From positions 76,356,307 to 76,420,306 of the forward strand of contig CM076193.1 of the NCBI GenBank assembly GCA_038277395.1: DNA of 64,000 nucleotides, written 5' to 3'. Position numbers and translations under genes: made by a program. The DNA is from Dryocosmus kuriphilus. Lineage: Eukaryota > Arthropoda > Insecta > Hymenoptera > Cynipidae. Positions 1 to 11,339 of the stretch are shown in pieces. The stretch's first letter is position 1, and each line of letters begins with the position of its first letter. The notes beneath the pieces are model-generated. The model was not told the origin of the DNA, ran no database searches, and worked only from the letters and a program-made list of their open reading frames with translations.

Positions 1-290
1 TCCCATCCAAAAGAGTCCAGGAGTTGCTTCGTGGCGTTGGCCGTGTGAAGTTTGGCATTGTCATGCAGCAGGCAGATTCCCTTCGTCAGCATGCCACTCC
101 TTTTATTCTGAATCGCCCTTTTCAATTTTTTCAGCTTCACACAGTATCTTGCCGCGTTGATGGTCTCCCCGTGAGGCAGATATTCAATCAAAATTATGCC
201 TTTATGGTCCCAAAACACGGATGCCATGATTTTTTTGGCTGGAATTTGGTCTTCCGCTCCTCTGATCGTCATGCACGGAAGTATGGCCAT
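1..290 (-). pseudogene. mariner-family transposase fragment, cut by the window edge
   Basis: The minus strand is open from an ATG at 290 to the window edge. It contains FWDHKG, then LPHGETINAARYC, then LLHDNAKLHTANA. These match the central catalytic part of mariner (IS630/Tc1) transposases, which cut and paste at TA sites; the aspartate of HDNAKLHTA is the expected second catalytic residue. The C-terminal third lies outside the window. Upstream (290-570) there is no N-terminal helix-turn-helix region, only sequence resembling untranslated DNA, so the copy appears internally deleted. The protein resembles the mariner relatives often annotated as SETMAR-like in insects, and it differs from the other mariner at 5.6-6.75 kb. 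Family call is firm; activity is unlikely because the N-terminus is missing. Confidence 0.8.
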
Positions 291-569
291 TTTTAAATTC
301 GCGACATCACTTGTACACACTCGTACGATTCATAGCTCCATTACCGTAAACACTTTTCACTTTTTTCGCACTTGGCGGGAGAGACGATCGATATTTTTCG
401 CGAGAGATGCTACTGCGTCAAGAGTTTTCAACACACTAACCTCGGATTGGTCTCGTTTTGAAGGGGAGGGGTCAGGCTACGCGGCAGTGTTGCCAACATG
501 TCGAAAAAGTATTCCCTACAGCTGTGAGAGTACCAGTACACTTACTTTCTGGACGTGCCTCGTGTGAAC

Positions 570-1215
570 AAGCAGAATTATTCATCTTGGAAAAAGCCAT
601 AAAATTTATTAATAAGACTCATCGTTTTACTTTTAAGAATTGAAATCCTGCATTGTGAGAATTTGGAAAATCACAAAGAAACTTTACCAATCTACAATGT
701 GTTTAAAAAAAATGTAATTATTGAGCGCGAAGCGCGAGTGTCATTATGAGAGGGTATTCCTTAAGGGCGATAGAGACTTAAGTAAAATAATTTCTTTTGC
801 AATTTTTAATTTAAAGGTTTATACGATCCATAAACACCGAGAGCGTAGCGTGAGTGCCGTAAATAACGTTTCGAGCGCGAGTGCCAACAGACGCACCCCC
901 TAGGCGCGCTCATACTTCGCGCGAAGCGCGCGATGAGAATGTGAAATGTGAAATGTGAAATAATTTTGATTCTGATTTTTAACAAAATACAAATTTAATA
1001 ATTTCATTAAAAGCAGGTGTTTTGAAAGTTTAAGACCCAAGTAACGAAAAACCGAGAACGAAGTGCGAGGACCAAAAACATCCGAGCGCGAAGCGCGAGG
1101 TTCAAATATATTTAAGCGCGCAGCGCGACGACCACCAGATCGCGCGCCCTAGGCGCGTTCAATCTTGCGAGTGAAGCGTGTGATGAGAATGTGCGAAGTG
1201 AGCAGACTTTTCATT
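570..1215 (-). repeat. palindrome-rich (Helentron/HINE-like) repeat, 3' part
   Basis: This is a partial copy of the family seen complete at 59837-62065. It carries the shared block near 600-720 (ATCGTTTTACTTTTAAGAAT and CTGCATTGTGA), several GCGCGAAGCGCG palindromes (about 725, 920, 1085, 1112), the CCCTAGGCGCG motif, and a degraded terminus GATGAGAATGTGCGAAGTGAGCAGA ending near 1215 in place of the perfect terminal hairpin of other copies. The minus sign here follows the convention used for all copies and is only a relative orientation. No coding potential is visible. Confidence 0.7.
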
Positions 1216-2353
1216 TTCATAATTCTGAAATGAACAAATAGTATGTTTTTGAGGAATTACAATTAAGAATATATTTCAACGTTTCTTTATGATACGTTCA
1301 AATATATTTTTATAATGATGATATAATTTTTTTAAAAATGAAATAACTCAGTGAGTTAGAGCGACGGGACATATTTATATCAACAAATTAAGACGTATCA
1401 TCAACGTTTGGACACCCGTCGCAACTTCAACTATCATGAATAAATTTTCTTCTAATTTTTTATTCAAATAAATTTTTTTATTTTTAATTAATTGTAAAAA
1501 TCGATTCTAGGAGTTATACTTCATAAAAAGTAATTTATTTATTTAATTATTAATTATTTTGTATCCATCTAGAAAATCTGTTTAGCGGCTAGTACCTACA
1601 TTCGAACGTTACATTTGCGCATAGCACCAATACAGTTAATCGAGATAGCGCCAGTATAGAGTTATGGCAGTCTAGCCTGCGACAGCGCCATGAGTTATTT
1701 CCACGCGGGGAATATTATATATAATGTTTTTGCATAGATTCTATACATAATGTATTATGTTTAAATGAACTATACAAAATTTTCTGTCTGGATAGTACTG
1801 CTCTGTTCTGGTGGACTTCCACATAATGTTAGTGAAATGTTGAAATAAATTTCGGTTACTAAAAATCATTAAAACTATATTATGGGTAATATATGTACAG
1901 AATTTATAAAAGAATTTTCATTTATATGTGTAACTATATTTTTAATATGTATTTCATGATTAAGAAAGTGTATTTTGTAAAAAAGAAGAACATTTTCATT
2001 TATATATGTACATATGCGTAACAAAAAAACGATTGCACGTGGGCCTTGGAAGTTACGAGGGTCTAACAGAGCTGTCAATCGGGCGATAAATTGAATGGTG
2101 GACCTAAAACCACCCCACATTTTCTCCTGCCTAGCTTCAACCCCCTTTCATCTGACGTATTTCTAAAACCTTACACATGAGACGGTGGACCAGAAATTGC
2201 GTTTGTACGACAATAACTCGTTTTAGCTGCCATTGACGTCCGATTCTCACATTGACATCAAAGTCGGCCCACAAGTATGTAGATTTCGAAGGAGATTATC
2301 TTCTCTTTTCCTTGAACAGAATTTTCTTCAAACACGAAGTACACCTAACATTA

Positions 2354-2358
<5 letters not shown>
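1216..2358. other. AT-rich intergenic stretch, nothing recognised
   Basis: No open frame with recognisable protein similarity, no clear terminal repeats and no RNA gene signature were seen. The small ORF on the minus strand around 1875-2120 is low in complexity and has no recognisable motif. Confidence 0.5.

Positions 2359-2388
<30 letters not shown>
2359..2388. repeat. (TG)n microsatellite
   Basis: About 15 uninterrupted TG dinucleotides lie immediately left of the short TIR element at 2391. Confidence 0.95.
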
Positions 2389-2390
<2 letters not shown>

Positions 2391-2854
2391 CACACTGTTA
2401 GAAAAAGCTGACTGAATTTTAATGCACATGTATTGGAAGTTTTTTCCACTCACGTACACTAAATTTCATGTACAGTGTGCATTAAAATTCAAACACGATA
2501 ATTTCTAAATATGCTTACTTTAGCTACCACTTTAATAAACTATTGCAGTTTAAAAAAATAGTTTACTTCATCTTGTATTTTAATTTGATCAAGTTTTTTT
2601 AGTTTGTAGTTGAATTATTTATCTCAAAATCATGCTAGAACCCTAAAATTAAATACATCTGCAGTGACTTATAGGTTAGGTTAAGATTTTGAATTCTTTG
2701 TGTATTATTCTGTGTGTGTGTGTGACATAAAAAGAGTTTTCGTAATTGAATTTTCAGTTACAAGTGCATGGAAATCACTTTCAGTTACCAGTACCTGAAA
2801 CTTAAGTTACATTTATTATTTAAAAGTACTTGAAGTTCAAAGAATATTTTAACA

Positions 2855-2859
<5 letters not shown>
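2391..2859. mobile_element. short TIR element (MITE), family A
   Basis: The left end reads CACACTGTTAGAAAAA and the right end, inverted, reads CACACTGTTAAAATATTC, giving imperfect terminal inverted repeats of about 15 bp around 469 bp of non-coding DNA. The element sits between a TG and a TA microsatellite, and a TATA repeat at both borders could be its target duplication. The first about 210 bp recur at 23836-24048, where the copy is interrupted by a larger transposon; the right half is related to 33500-33745. No ORF is carried. Confidence 0.65.

Positions 2860-2860
<1 letters not shown>

Positions 2861-2938
<78 letters not shown>
2861..2938. repeat. (TA)n microsatellite
   Basis: An uninterrupted TA dinucleotide run of about 78 bp directly follows the right end of the short TIR element. 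Confidence 0.97.
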
Positions 2939-2940
<2 letters not shown>

Positions 2941-3550
2941 CATACATTTTTTATACATATAGGTATTTCTCTGATACCTTGAACGTTTATTTCCTTGATG
3001 TTTTGTATTGACTTCGATAAAAGGAAAACATTTTGCTTTCCAAAAATGTTTAAAATATTGAAAATATTATCATTTTGGGCGAATTTAATGATACTTGTAG
3101 TGAATTCATTGACTCTACTGCTTACTTTGTTAGAAATGTTAAGTGGCATGTTTACTCTTTTATGGAAAGGTAGCGTTTTCCTTTTGACCCAATTATTAAT
3201 TGTTTAAAATATAATTACATTTAGCAATTAGGGTATACATTTAGTGAAATATTTGGCACTGAGGAGGACCCTTATCCGAGATCAAAACGTTTGCCATAAT
3301 TTAAGATATACTCTAATTATCTTTTCATTAAACGTAGATCCTAATTGCCCAATGTAATTATCTTTTAAACAATTGTTAGAAATGTTCGGAAAATTGCGGC
3401 ACATTTACGTTACTAAAATAACTGAAATTTATGAAATTGGGTTAAAGATATCTCGGCGTGCTGTGTATGATGTGTGTTTGGTGTGTGTATCCGTATGAAA
3501 TGGAAAATAAGTGTAAAAAGTGTAGTTCAATAATTTTAGTATAAGAGTGA

Positions 3551-4435
3551 AGTCTATATTTGTCCTGACAATACACGGAAAGAAAATAGTTCATTAAACT
3601 TTCTTGAATTATATCAAGAGTCGCTAATCAAAGCGATCCTTGAACAAAAAAAAAAAAGACGTCGACTTGCTAGTTGGGCCGACCATTGCATTGGTTTGCT
3701 AAGTAGGACCAACGTTTTCTGTCAACGTTGACTCAACTTTGAAAACCAGTGGTGTGCCAATCTCGGTTCCGTGGTTGGCTGAACCTAGCCAAGCATTGTC
3801 GAGACAATCGTGGAAAATGTAGGCTTGCTTTATCATTACGCTAGTTGGGCCGACCATTGGTCCACAAAGTTGGGCCAACTTTAAAAAACGATGGTGGACC
3901 AATCTTGTGTTTCATGGTTGGCTCAATCTTGCGAACCATTGTCGGGTCAGCCGTGGAAAGTAAGTAGGCTTTCTTTATCATTACGCTAGTTGGGCCGACC
4001 ATTGGTCCACAAATTTGGGCCACCTTTAAAGAACGATGGTGGACTAATCTTGTGTTTCGTGATTGGCTCAACCTTGCGAACCATTGTCGGGTCAGCCGTG
4101 GAAAATAGGTGAGCTTGCGTTATCATTACGCTAGTTGGGCCGACCATTACACAAAGTTGGGCCGACCATTACACAAAGTTGGCCCGACCTTACAAAAGTT
4201 GTCCCAATCGTGGTCCAACTCAAAATTAGCACCTGGATATCTAGAATAATATACTGAGTGAGTGTAATGAATGGGCAAAAAACAATTTCTTATGATCAAA
4301 CATGGACTTTGATCCTACATTTAATACAACGAGCATAATAGCACATTGTATGTAGCACATTGACCAAAAGATGTCGTTTGTATTAACTTCACTCATTTTG
4401 TCTTACTATTTATATTGTCAGGACAAATATAGACT
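3551..4435. mobile_element. TIR element with tandemly repeated interior
   Basis: Perfect 23-bp inverted repeats lie at 3551-3573 (starting AGTCTATATTTGTCCTGA) and 4413-4435. The interior is mostly the tandem repeat listed separately. No transposase is encoded, so this is a non-autonomous element. The minus-strand ORFs over it merely read through the tandem units. Target duplications were not resolved. Confidence 0.7.
3670..4215. repeat. tandem repeat, unit about 145-170 bp
   Basis: Each unit begins CTAGTTGGGCCGACCATT (near 3670, 3841, 3987 and 4131) and continues through a block with GGTTGGCTCA and GGTCAGCCGTGG. The last unit is truncated and then repeats GTTGGGCCGACCATTACACA. Units are about 80-95% alike by eye. 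The word TTGGGCC and its complement occur many times inside a unit. Confidence 0.85.
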
Positions 4436-4582
4436 ACATATCTTTTATTAACATTTATGAATCGAGAAAATTTTTTAATCCCTTGAAATTTTATGTTACA
4501 GTTTCTGAAAATTACTAAATTGCTTTAATGAAGTGGTAGAAAAAAATTGAAACCTCTCTAAATTAAAGGTTAAATTCTTAAA

Positions 4583-5420
4583 TCCGCCCGCTTCGCGGGC
4601 ACATTCTCCTCGCGCGTATCGCGCGAAGAATGAGCGCGCCTGGGGCGCACAGTCTGATGGTCGTCGCGCTTCGCGCTCGGATTTTTTTGATCCTTACACA
4701 TCGTGCTCGGTATTCATTATTTGGGTTTTAAAATTTCAAAACACCTACTTTTAATGAGATTATTTTGAATTTTTTTATTAAAAATTACAAAAGAAATTAT
4801 TTTACGTAAGGCTTTATCGACCTTAAGGAATACATTCTCATCATGACACTCGCGCTTTGCGCTCGACAATTAAATTTTCTTTAAACACATTGTAGATCGG
4901 TAAAGTTTTTTTGTGATTTTCCAAATTTTCACAATGCAGGATTTTGATCCTTAAAAGTAAAACGATGAGTCTTATAAATAAATTTTGTAGCTCTTTCCAA
5001 GGTGAACAATTCTGCTTGTTAATATTTTCTCATATCTTGCATAGTTTTGCTGAATAAAGTGGTTTTCTTTATACTTCAGAACATATTTCACGAATAACTC
5101 AAAAACTACGCGTCTGTTCAAAAAAATGATATAAAGAAAATTTGTAGATCATTTTGAGGTGAATAACTTTGCTGGTTATCTTTTTTTTCATATCTTGCAT
5201 AGTTTGGCGGGAAATTTAAATTTTTGATTTTTAATAACGTTTTCTAGATTGAAACAAAAACCGTGCATTTTATCAAAAAATTGTTAAAACAAAATTTGTA
5301 GATTCTTTTGAGATAAACAATTTTACTCTCCACTGTTTTTTTTTTTTGTATCTCGCATAGTTTAGCCGGAAAATCGATTTTTTGATCACCGTATTCATCA
5401 GGGAAGCACCTTATTTTCAC
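4583..5420 (+). repeat. palindrome-rich (Helentron/HINE-like) repeat, partial
   Basis: This copy runs in the same direction as 59837-62065. It begins with a slightly altered terminal hairpin (CCGCCCGCTTCGCGGGCA), then ACATTCTCCTCGCGCG, GCGCGCCTGGGGCGC and GTCGCGCTTCGCGCTCGG, then the shared AT-rich block and two or three monomers containing ATCTTGCATAGTTTGGCGGGA. It breaks off near 5420, before the GAC microsatellite and opposite terminus. Confidence 0.75.
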
Positions 5421-5639
5421 GTTAAAAAAGCTTTTTTTAGGTATCTGTTTAATATTGATAATCCCACTCTAGAAATCACTCATTGGTAACTCTTTTATTT
5501 AAGTCAACGCTTCAATACTTCAAACACATGTAACACGCAAGCTCACATTTTTATTTTATTTTCATTTTTATAATTCAGTTATATCCTTCAGATTATACGA
5601 GTTATGTCCGAAAACTATCCGAACTGCGTTGATATCTCC

Positions 5640-6754
5640 GCGTTGGTGCTATTTTTCGTCATCCGGCCCATGGCATCCTTCATAGTAATCCCCATTTGAT
5701 TGAAACACACGCTCCCAGTGGTGCTTCCACATCTTAAAGCAGTCCTCGAACGCAGATTTTGGAATGGCCTTCAGCTCGCGCGTCGCATTACTCTGAATCG
5801 TCTCGATGTCGTCGAACCGCTTTCCTTTGAGCGCCATTTTCAATTTTGGGAACAACCAAAAGTCGCAGGGAGCTATGTCGAGATTGTACGGAGGCTGGCG
5901 AAGCTGTACAATCTTGCGTTTCGCCAAAAATTGCTACACAAGGTTCGATGAATGCGCTGGAGCTTTATCGTGGTGAAGAAGCCAGTCACCGCTTGACCAG
6001 AAACGCGGTCGTTTTCATCTCGCGGCATCACGCAATCTTTTCAGAACTTCAACGTAATATTCGTTATTGATCGTCTGACCGCTTGGAGAAAATTCGTAGT
6101 GCACAACACCCTCAAAATCGAAAAAAATAATCAGCATTTACTTAACGTGGCTCCGACTTTGATGTGCTTTTTTCGGCCGTGGCTCGTCTGGACGCTTCCA
6201 CTGTGAAGATTGTTGTTTAGTTTCAGGATCGTAACCATAAACCCATGATTCATCGACAGTAATAACCTTCTTAAGGACATTTTCATCATCATTGACCATT
6301 TCCAAGTTGTCCTGAGCGATTTCACAGCGAAATTCTTTCTGCTCGGTCGTGAGCAATTTCGGAATGAATCTCGCACACACTCGAGTAATTCCCAAAATCT
6401 TGTTCAAAATTTGCCAAACAGTACTTTTCGGTATTCCGAGATCATTTCTACTTCATGAACAGTCAGTCGACGATCACCTTCAATCGCAAGTCGCACACGC
6501 TCGATGTTTTCCGGTGTTGTTGTCAGCAGAGGTCGGCCAGAACGAGGGTCACTGTCAAAAGATGTGCGGCCATTTTTAAACCACCTGTACCACTCCTTTA
6601 TCAGTTCTATGCCCATATTTTTGTCCCCAAAGGCCTTCTGTATCATTTCAATAGTGTCCGTACAACTGTTGCCGAGATCGAAACAAAACAAAACGGAAAA
6701 AGCACGTTGGACATAAACACACACTGCACGCGACCCAAGGCGTCCGGCCGGTAA
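5640..6754 (-). pseudogene. mariner transposase pseudogene
   Basis: Reading the minus strand from 6754, consecutive frames give a mariner transposase. First comes an N-terminal region with MIQKAFGDKNMGIELIKEWY and RWFKNGRTSFDSDPRSGRP (6724-6404). Next is DNLEMVNDDENVLKKVI followed by TVDESWVYGYDPETKQQSS, with the first catalytic aspartate in VDESW (6407-6138). The C-terminal part reads QLRQPPYNLDIAPCDFWLFP, with the third aspartate of the mariner DDD set (5927-5649). At least two frameshifts, about 6404 and 6131, break the gene. The left flank, ACGAGTTATGTCCGAAAACT near 5600, looks like a mariner terminus, but I could not find its partner to the right. It is a dead copy of a different lineage from the one at 1-290. 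Confidence 0.9.
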
Positions 6755-6839
6755 CTACGGCATTCAAGGAGTTCGTGAGGGACTACTGGTTACGCTCATA
6801 CCCCGCAGAGGCCGCTGGAGCGCTCTAGCGCGAAGATAT

Positions 6840-7520
6840 GAACTCTGCTACTCTAATTAAATATTAATCCTTCTCAATATTGTACAATTACGCTAGCACA
6901 TTTGCTCTTGCACTTATTATTATCATTATCTAATAAGTTGTTATAATCTTCCATGTATTATATAATTATAACCACAAGAATATTCTTCGACCAGCAACTG
7001 TATTTTTAGTAATAGTTTATGTATCTCCTGTTCCTAGAGGGCTATTTAGCCCTTGGGACTTATGCTAAATAAATAAATAAAATAAATAAATGGGGACGAC
7101 GTACACTAAATAGTAAAGGTGCTTGCCTCGATTTGAGTGGAATATTTGCAAGAGCTATGAGGAGCTGGAAGACATTTTTGATTGGTTGGTTATTCGTGAT
7201 TCAAATTTACCTTCAAAAACACAAAATTAAAAAATCGAGGCGAGTACCTTTACTTTTTAGGGTAGTTTCTCCGCATTTACTATGTTCGAAACTGAACTGA
7301 ACTCCAAGTAAAAGTTAAGAAGTGGTTCAGTAATTTCTTTTAGACTTGTCTGTTGTATTATGCTTTGGTGGTCAGATTTATTTTTAAAATGGCTTACTTA
7401 CAAATTGTTCTTTTTGTTTCAAAGTTACCCCTGATTTTTGGCAGAATTTAACAGAATATTTAGAGATGTCGGCCATTTTTTAAAAATAAGCTGCTTATTT
7501 TAGTTAAATAAACGTTTCTA
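6840..7520. other. non-coding stretch, nothing recognised
   Basis: AT-rich sequence containing a short AAATAAATAAATAA run near 7065-7090 and an imperfect inverted pair of the phrase GGCGAGTACCTTTAC / GTAAAGGTGCTTGCCTC (7240 and 7113), possibly a small foldback. No gene seen. Confidence 0.4.
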
Positions 7521-7526
7521 TTGAAT

Positions 7527-8125
7527 TATTATTCTTTGGCATGCATATAATGTATTTTTTTAATGTGTAATCTATCACCTAGATATTTGATAGAATTAGA
7601 AAAAAGATATTTAGGTGTCCCAAGAGGCTTTCTTCTGTGAAAAAGACGCTTTTTTTTTTTTTTTTTAATTGATGTAATTTTATAATATAGATATCATAGT
7701 GTATACTGTATACACTATACTTGGTACTACGATACTACGGTTTACCAGATATTTGCTATTTAAAAAATAATAACGGTAAGTCCCATTAAGGTCCTAGTGG
7801 AACATTTATGGAATATTCCGCGGGAACGTTCCAAGACGGCGGACATTTTACACGTTCCGGGGACGTTCCTGGAACGTTCCGAATGTTTCAACGACAAGCT
7901 TGGCGACAAGTTCCCGGAACGTTCCCAGAACGATCTATGTTTTTAGGGTGCATGGTATATGCCAAATTGAAATATGTAAGCCATTAACATCAGCAATTAA
8001 AATATAAACTTTTTTCAGAAAAAAGCGCCTTGGGAACCTAAATATATTTTTTTAATTCTTTTAAAAATCTGAGTGATGTATTTCGTTTAAAAGAATAAAT
8101 TCTACACATGCCAAAGTATATTATA
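7527..8125. mobile_element. foldback/TIR element with GAACGTTCC-rich centre
   Basis: The left arm (about 7527-7645) and right arm (about 8004-8125) are imperfect inverted copies. The left reads TTCTTTGGCATGCATATAA and later GATATTTAGGTGTCCCAAG. The right, inverted, reads ACTTTGGCATGTGTAGAATT and later ATATTTAGGTTCCCAAGG. No ORF is present. The centre (7810-7932) is loaded with palindromic GGAACGTTCC words, listed separately. Confidence 0.65.
7810..7932. repeat. cluster of GGAACGTTCC palindromes, heat-shock-element-like
   Basis: Repeated words GGAATATTCC, GGGAACGTTCC, CACGTTCCGG, GGACGTTCC, TGGAACGTTCCGAATGTTTC and CCCGGAACGTTCCCAGAACG alternate GAA and TTC triplets at 5-bp spacing, the layout of heat-shock factor sites (nGAAnnTTCn). 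That the cluster binds such a factor is an inference; it may simply be the internal word repeat of the surrounding element. Confidence 0.5.
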
Positions 8126-8132
8126 TTGTATA

Positions 8133-8660
8133 TTCACGGAGAAAAATAGATATTAAAACTCAATACCTATAGCCGATAGCGATTTAACTATGGGACAAAT
8201 ATCTATAGATACTGAAGTAGAGCATCCGTAGATACTAAAAATCAGATTGTAGCTGACATTATCCAAGATATTAAACGGCAAAATCTAAGATATTTAAAAA
8301 ATATTTTTTAATTATGCAAAAATTACCTGTAAAGCATGAATATTTCTATAAAATCCGAAAGGATTCTATATCGTAGTCCGCTGTTTTTATTTCCGATCCT
8401 TGAGCATTCGTCTTTTGTGATAATTATTCAATTTTCATAAAGAACAGACACTACGTGTTCAATGACGCTAAAATAAGTGAAGCAATTTTCCACAAAGAAG
8501 TTTAATGCAATATAATTCCGAAAGGCCACAACATACGCGACGAATGCTTGAGAATGGGCAAAGCGGAGTTAAAATTTTGCACGGCACACTTCAACAACAT
8601 CGCTCCGAATCGAACTTCGACTGTCCATTTAAATTGAGCTTTTAATATCTTACACGGAGA
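8133..8660. mobile_element. probable short TIR element
   Basis: The sequence AGATATTAAAACTCAA near 8148 is matched in inverse by TTGAGCTTTTAATATCTT near 8635, and CACGGAGAAAA occurs at both borders (in the same direction). Inner inverted words TTGAGCATTCGTC and GACGAATGCTTGAG (about 8400, 8540) support a foldback. Non-coding; boundaries approximate. Confidence 0.4.
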
Positions 8661-9171
8661 AAATGTGTTCGATAACCATTATAATAAAGGATTGTAAATC
8701 TCGGATATAGTGGCTTGTTGGTAATTTTTCAAGTGCAGGATTGTAACAGGACTCATGTGAAAATGTAATAAGCTAGACAGGAAATGATAATATAATTTTA
8801 GTCGTATCTTCACATAAGGAAAATATTAAATACTTTAGCTTTAGTTTAAAATTTCGCCGAGTGGTGAGTGAGCGTTCACATATATACATGAATGCTTACG
8901 CGTTGGATTGTAGGTATTACAATCTGCTCAGTAAATGGAGCGCAAGAGAAGGGAGAATCATTCACAAGCAAGGTAGGGCTCATCGATCTTGACAGAATTT
9001 CCACGAGTAATAATTATTTAAAATAAAGACAAGTTTGGAAAAAAATGTTTTATATACATTATCAAAACTAATTTAAGATTTTTAACATACAATAGCTACT
9101 GAAAATCTTGAAATTTTGCTTGGATCGAGATTCTAACGTACCTAACGTATAAATTAACGCAATACACATTC

Positions 9172-9173
<2 letters not shown>
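8661..9173. other. non-coding stretch, nothing recognised
   Basis: No coding, repeat or RNA signature was recognised between the short TIR element and the poly(T) run. Confidence 0.4.
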
Positions 9174-9212
<39 letters not shown>

Positions 9213-11335
9213 AGACAAATGTTTATTCAACGTTATATACAGGTATAAATGTACAAAAACATGTGAGTAAACATATGTGAAACCGCTCTCTCTTAATATC
9301 GGCTTAGGTCTATATGTCCTTAAACAGGCTATCGTACACATAACGCATTTTGGGTGTATATTGATTGACAGTCTGTGAAAGTGGTTTCTAATTTTTAGGT
9401 AGAATTAGATCGTTTTGTTAGTATAGTTTGTCGTAGAAACCTGCACGCGATTACGGCTAGTAAAACTATAAGTAAAGCTTCTCTTTTATAAGGCTAAAGT
9501 AAGATGTGCGCAATTTATACGCTTAATTCTCAGTCTGTTTGTCTTTCGCTGGACTCTGGGATGTGTAAAAATTTTGTGAATATCATGTTTATATAAACTA
9601 TACTAGCTTGATGAAATAAAGATAAAATAAAATGGGATGTATCATTTTTATGCACATTAGGGCAACGCTGACAGAATGATATCTTCTAGATGGTCACTTG
9701 CGTAGCTTTCTTCTAACAACCAGTATTTTTTTATATTTTTTCGATAATTGTTTTTGACGTCCCTAGCTGGGAGGCTCATTGAAAATCTTAAGTCAGTTTG
9801 TGAATTTCTAGCATCGATAAATGGATCGTAACTTATTGACTTATTGAATGAGTGTCTTTTGGTGTGGTATATAATAGGTATATGATTTTTATTTTGGATT
9901 AAACCAATGTTATCCAGGTAGGGAAATGCTTCGTGCCCACTTTACCTGTTTTTCTTATTTTTTCAAAATACACATTCTTAGGATAGTATTGACTAAATCT
10001 TAAACTATTGGTGTTTATCTTTACCGATCTAGCTATATGATTTCTTGTCAATCTTAATAGAAGCTTTCGATCCTGGTTATGTTCGCTTTATCGTACAAAA
10101 CTTTATTAAAATAGCATTTTGTATACTCCGATTCTGGAGTTCTGTATAATTTTGTGCAAGCCCGTAAACAGTTTCTTTCTAGAGCTCTAACTTGTTCCAT
10201 CAACGATGAACCGATATTGAATTACACTGGACAGCAATATGTTAAGATTGGCCTTACTAATAGCATATAGCTTACAATTTTTACTTTCGAATTTAAATGT
10301 CTTGAGTGGAAAAGACTTTGCGCATTGAAGTAGGCTGCTTTCGCTTTTTTAAACTGATTTAGTACATGTATAATGAACCGTAGCTTGTCTTCCAGGTAAA
10401 CTCACAGGTATTTAACTATTAGTTTATGTATTATAGGTTCCGCGTTATCAACGGGCGTTGTCTGAAAGTTCTTCCATGCTATGCAAAATTTTTTGTGAAC
10501 TTTATTGACATTTGGTCTGAATAATATTGTTTCGCATTTGGCGATGTTAACTTTTAGTTTCTATGTGCGATAAAAATCTAGGATTTTTCTGAAGATGGCC
10601 TGTAAAGTTTCTTTTACTCGATCTAGGTCTCTGTATGTGACGCACAGTATGAAATCGTCTGCGAAAGCAATTCCTCGTATTAATGTAATTCCATTTATTT
10701 TATAAAGCGTCAGCATGGCTGCCATAAATATATTGTAGAAGATAGGAGAGTTTACCGCGCCCTGTTGTAACCCGTCCTCCAGATCAAAAATTATCCTTCA
10801 CTTACACTGCCCTTCACAAACCACAAATTTTGTTTTCATTGATCGTAATCCAGATTAGTCTTATCAAATGTTGGAGGTATTTTTTTTTTAGTAATTTAAA
10901 TAGGAGTCCTTCTCTCCAAACTGTGTCGAATGCGTTTTTTATATCTATGAGTACAGCTCCTACGAATTTTTTATCGTCTATGGCTCTGTGTAAATCAGAA
11001 AATAACTTTCCAACTGCATGCACTGTAGAGTGTTTGAATTTAAACCCGAATTGACTTTCAGGAATTACACCTTTTTTGTTACAATATTCTGTTACTTGCT
11101 CATTAATTAAAACTTCGAATACTTTACTAATGTTGGGTAGAAGGCTTATTACTCTGTAACTTGAAGGCTGATTCTCATTTTTATCTTTTCTTCTAATTGG
11201 CACTAATTTTGCCACTTTCCAAGCATTTAAGAAGTAGTAGTTATTTATATTGAATACCCATTCTATACAACTAAGCCTCGCGGCTACCGACGCTTGGAAC
11301 ATTTTTGTAAAAAACAGCCTCTTGATTAATCGCAT
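9174..11335 (-). pseudogene. jockey-like non-LTR retrotransposon, 5'-truncated
   Basis: The minus strand encodes part of a reverse transcriptase that makes cDNA at a nicked chromosomal site. From 11335 downward the frame contains NAWKVAKLVPIRRK, SSYRVISLLPNISKVFEVLI, VIPESQFGFKFKHSTVHAVG and GAVLIDIKNAFDTVWREGLLFKLL, the usual motifs before the catalytic YADD. Further downstream, in broken frames (about 10750-9660), are remnants of the C-terminal region (ILTYCCPVQF, VRALERNCLRACTKLY). The element ends in a 38-bp poly(T) at 9174-9211, that is, a poly(A) tail on its own strand. The 5' ORF and endonuclease are missing, and numerous stops show it is dead. Jockey versus CR1-type affiliation is by motif style only. 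Confidence 0.8.
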
Positions 11336-11339
11336 TCAG

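Noticed and set aside
2820..3149. 109-residue minus-strand ORF with a long IYIYIY run
   Set aside because: It is translation of the TA microsatellite and flanking AT-rich DNA.
10830..11054. Plus-strand ORFs over 10.8-11.1, 30.3-32.8 and 48.2 kb
   Set aside because: They are antisense shadows of minus-strand reverse transcriptase and Gag genes.
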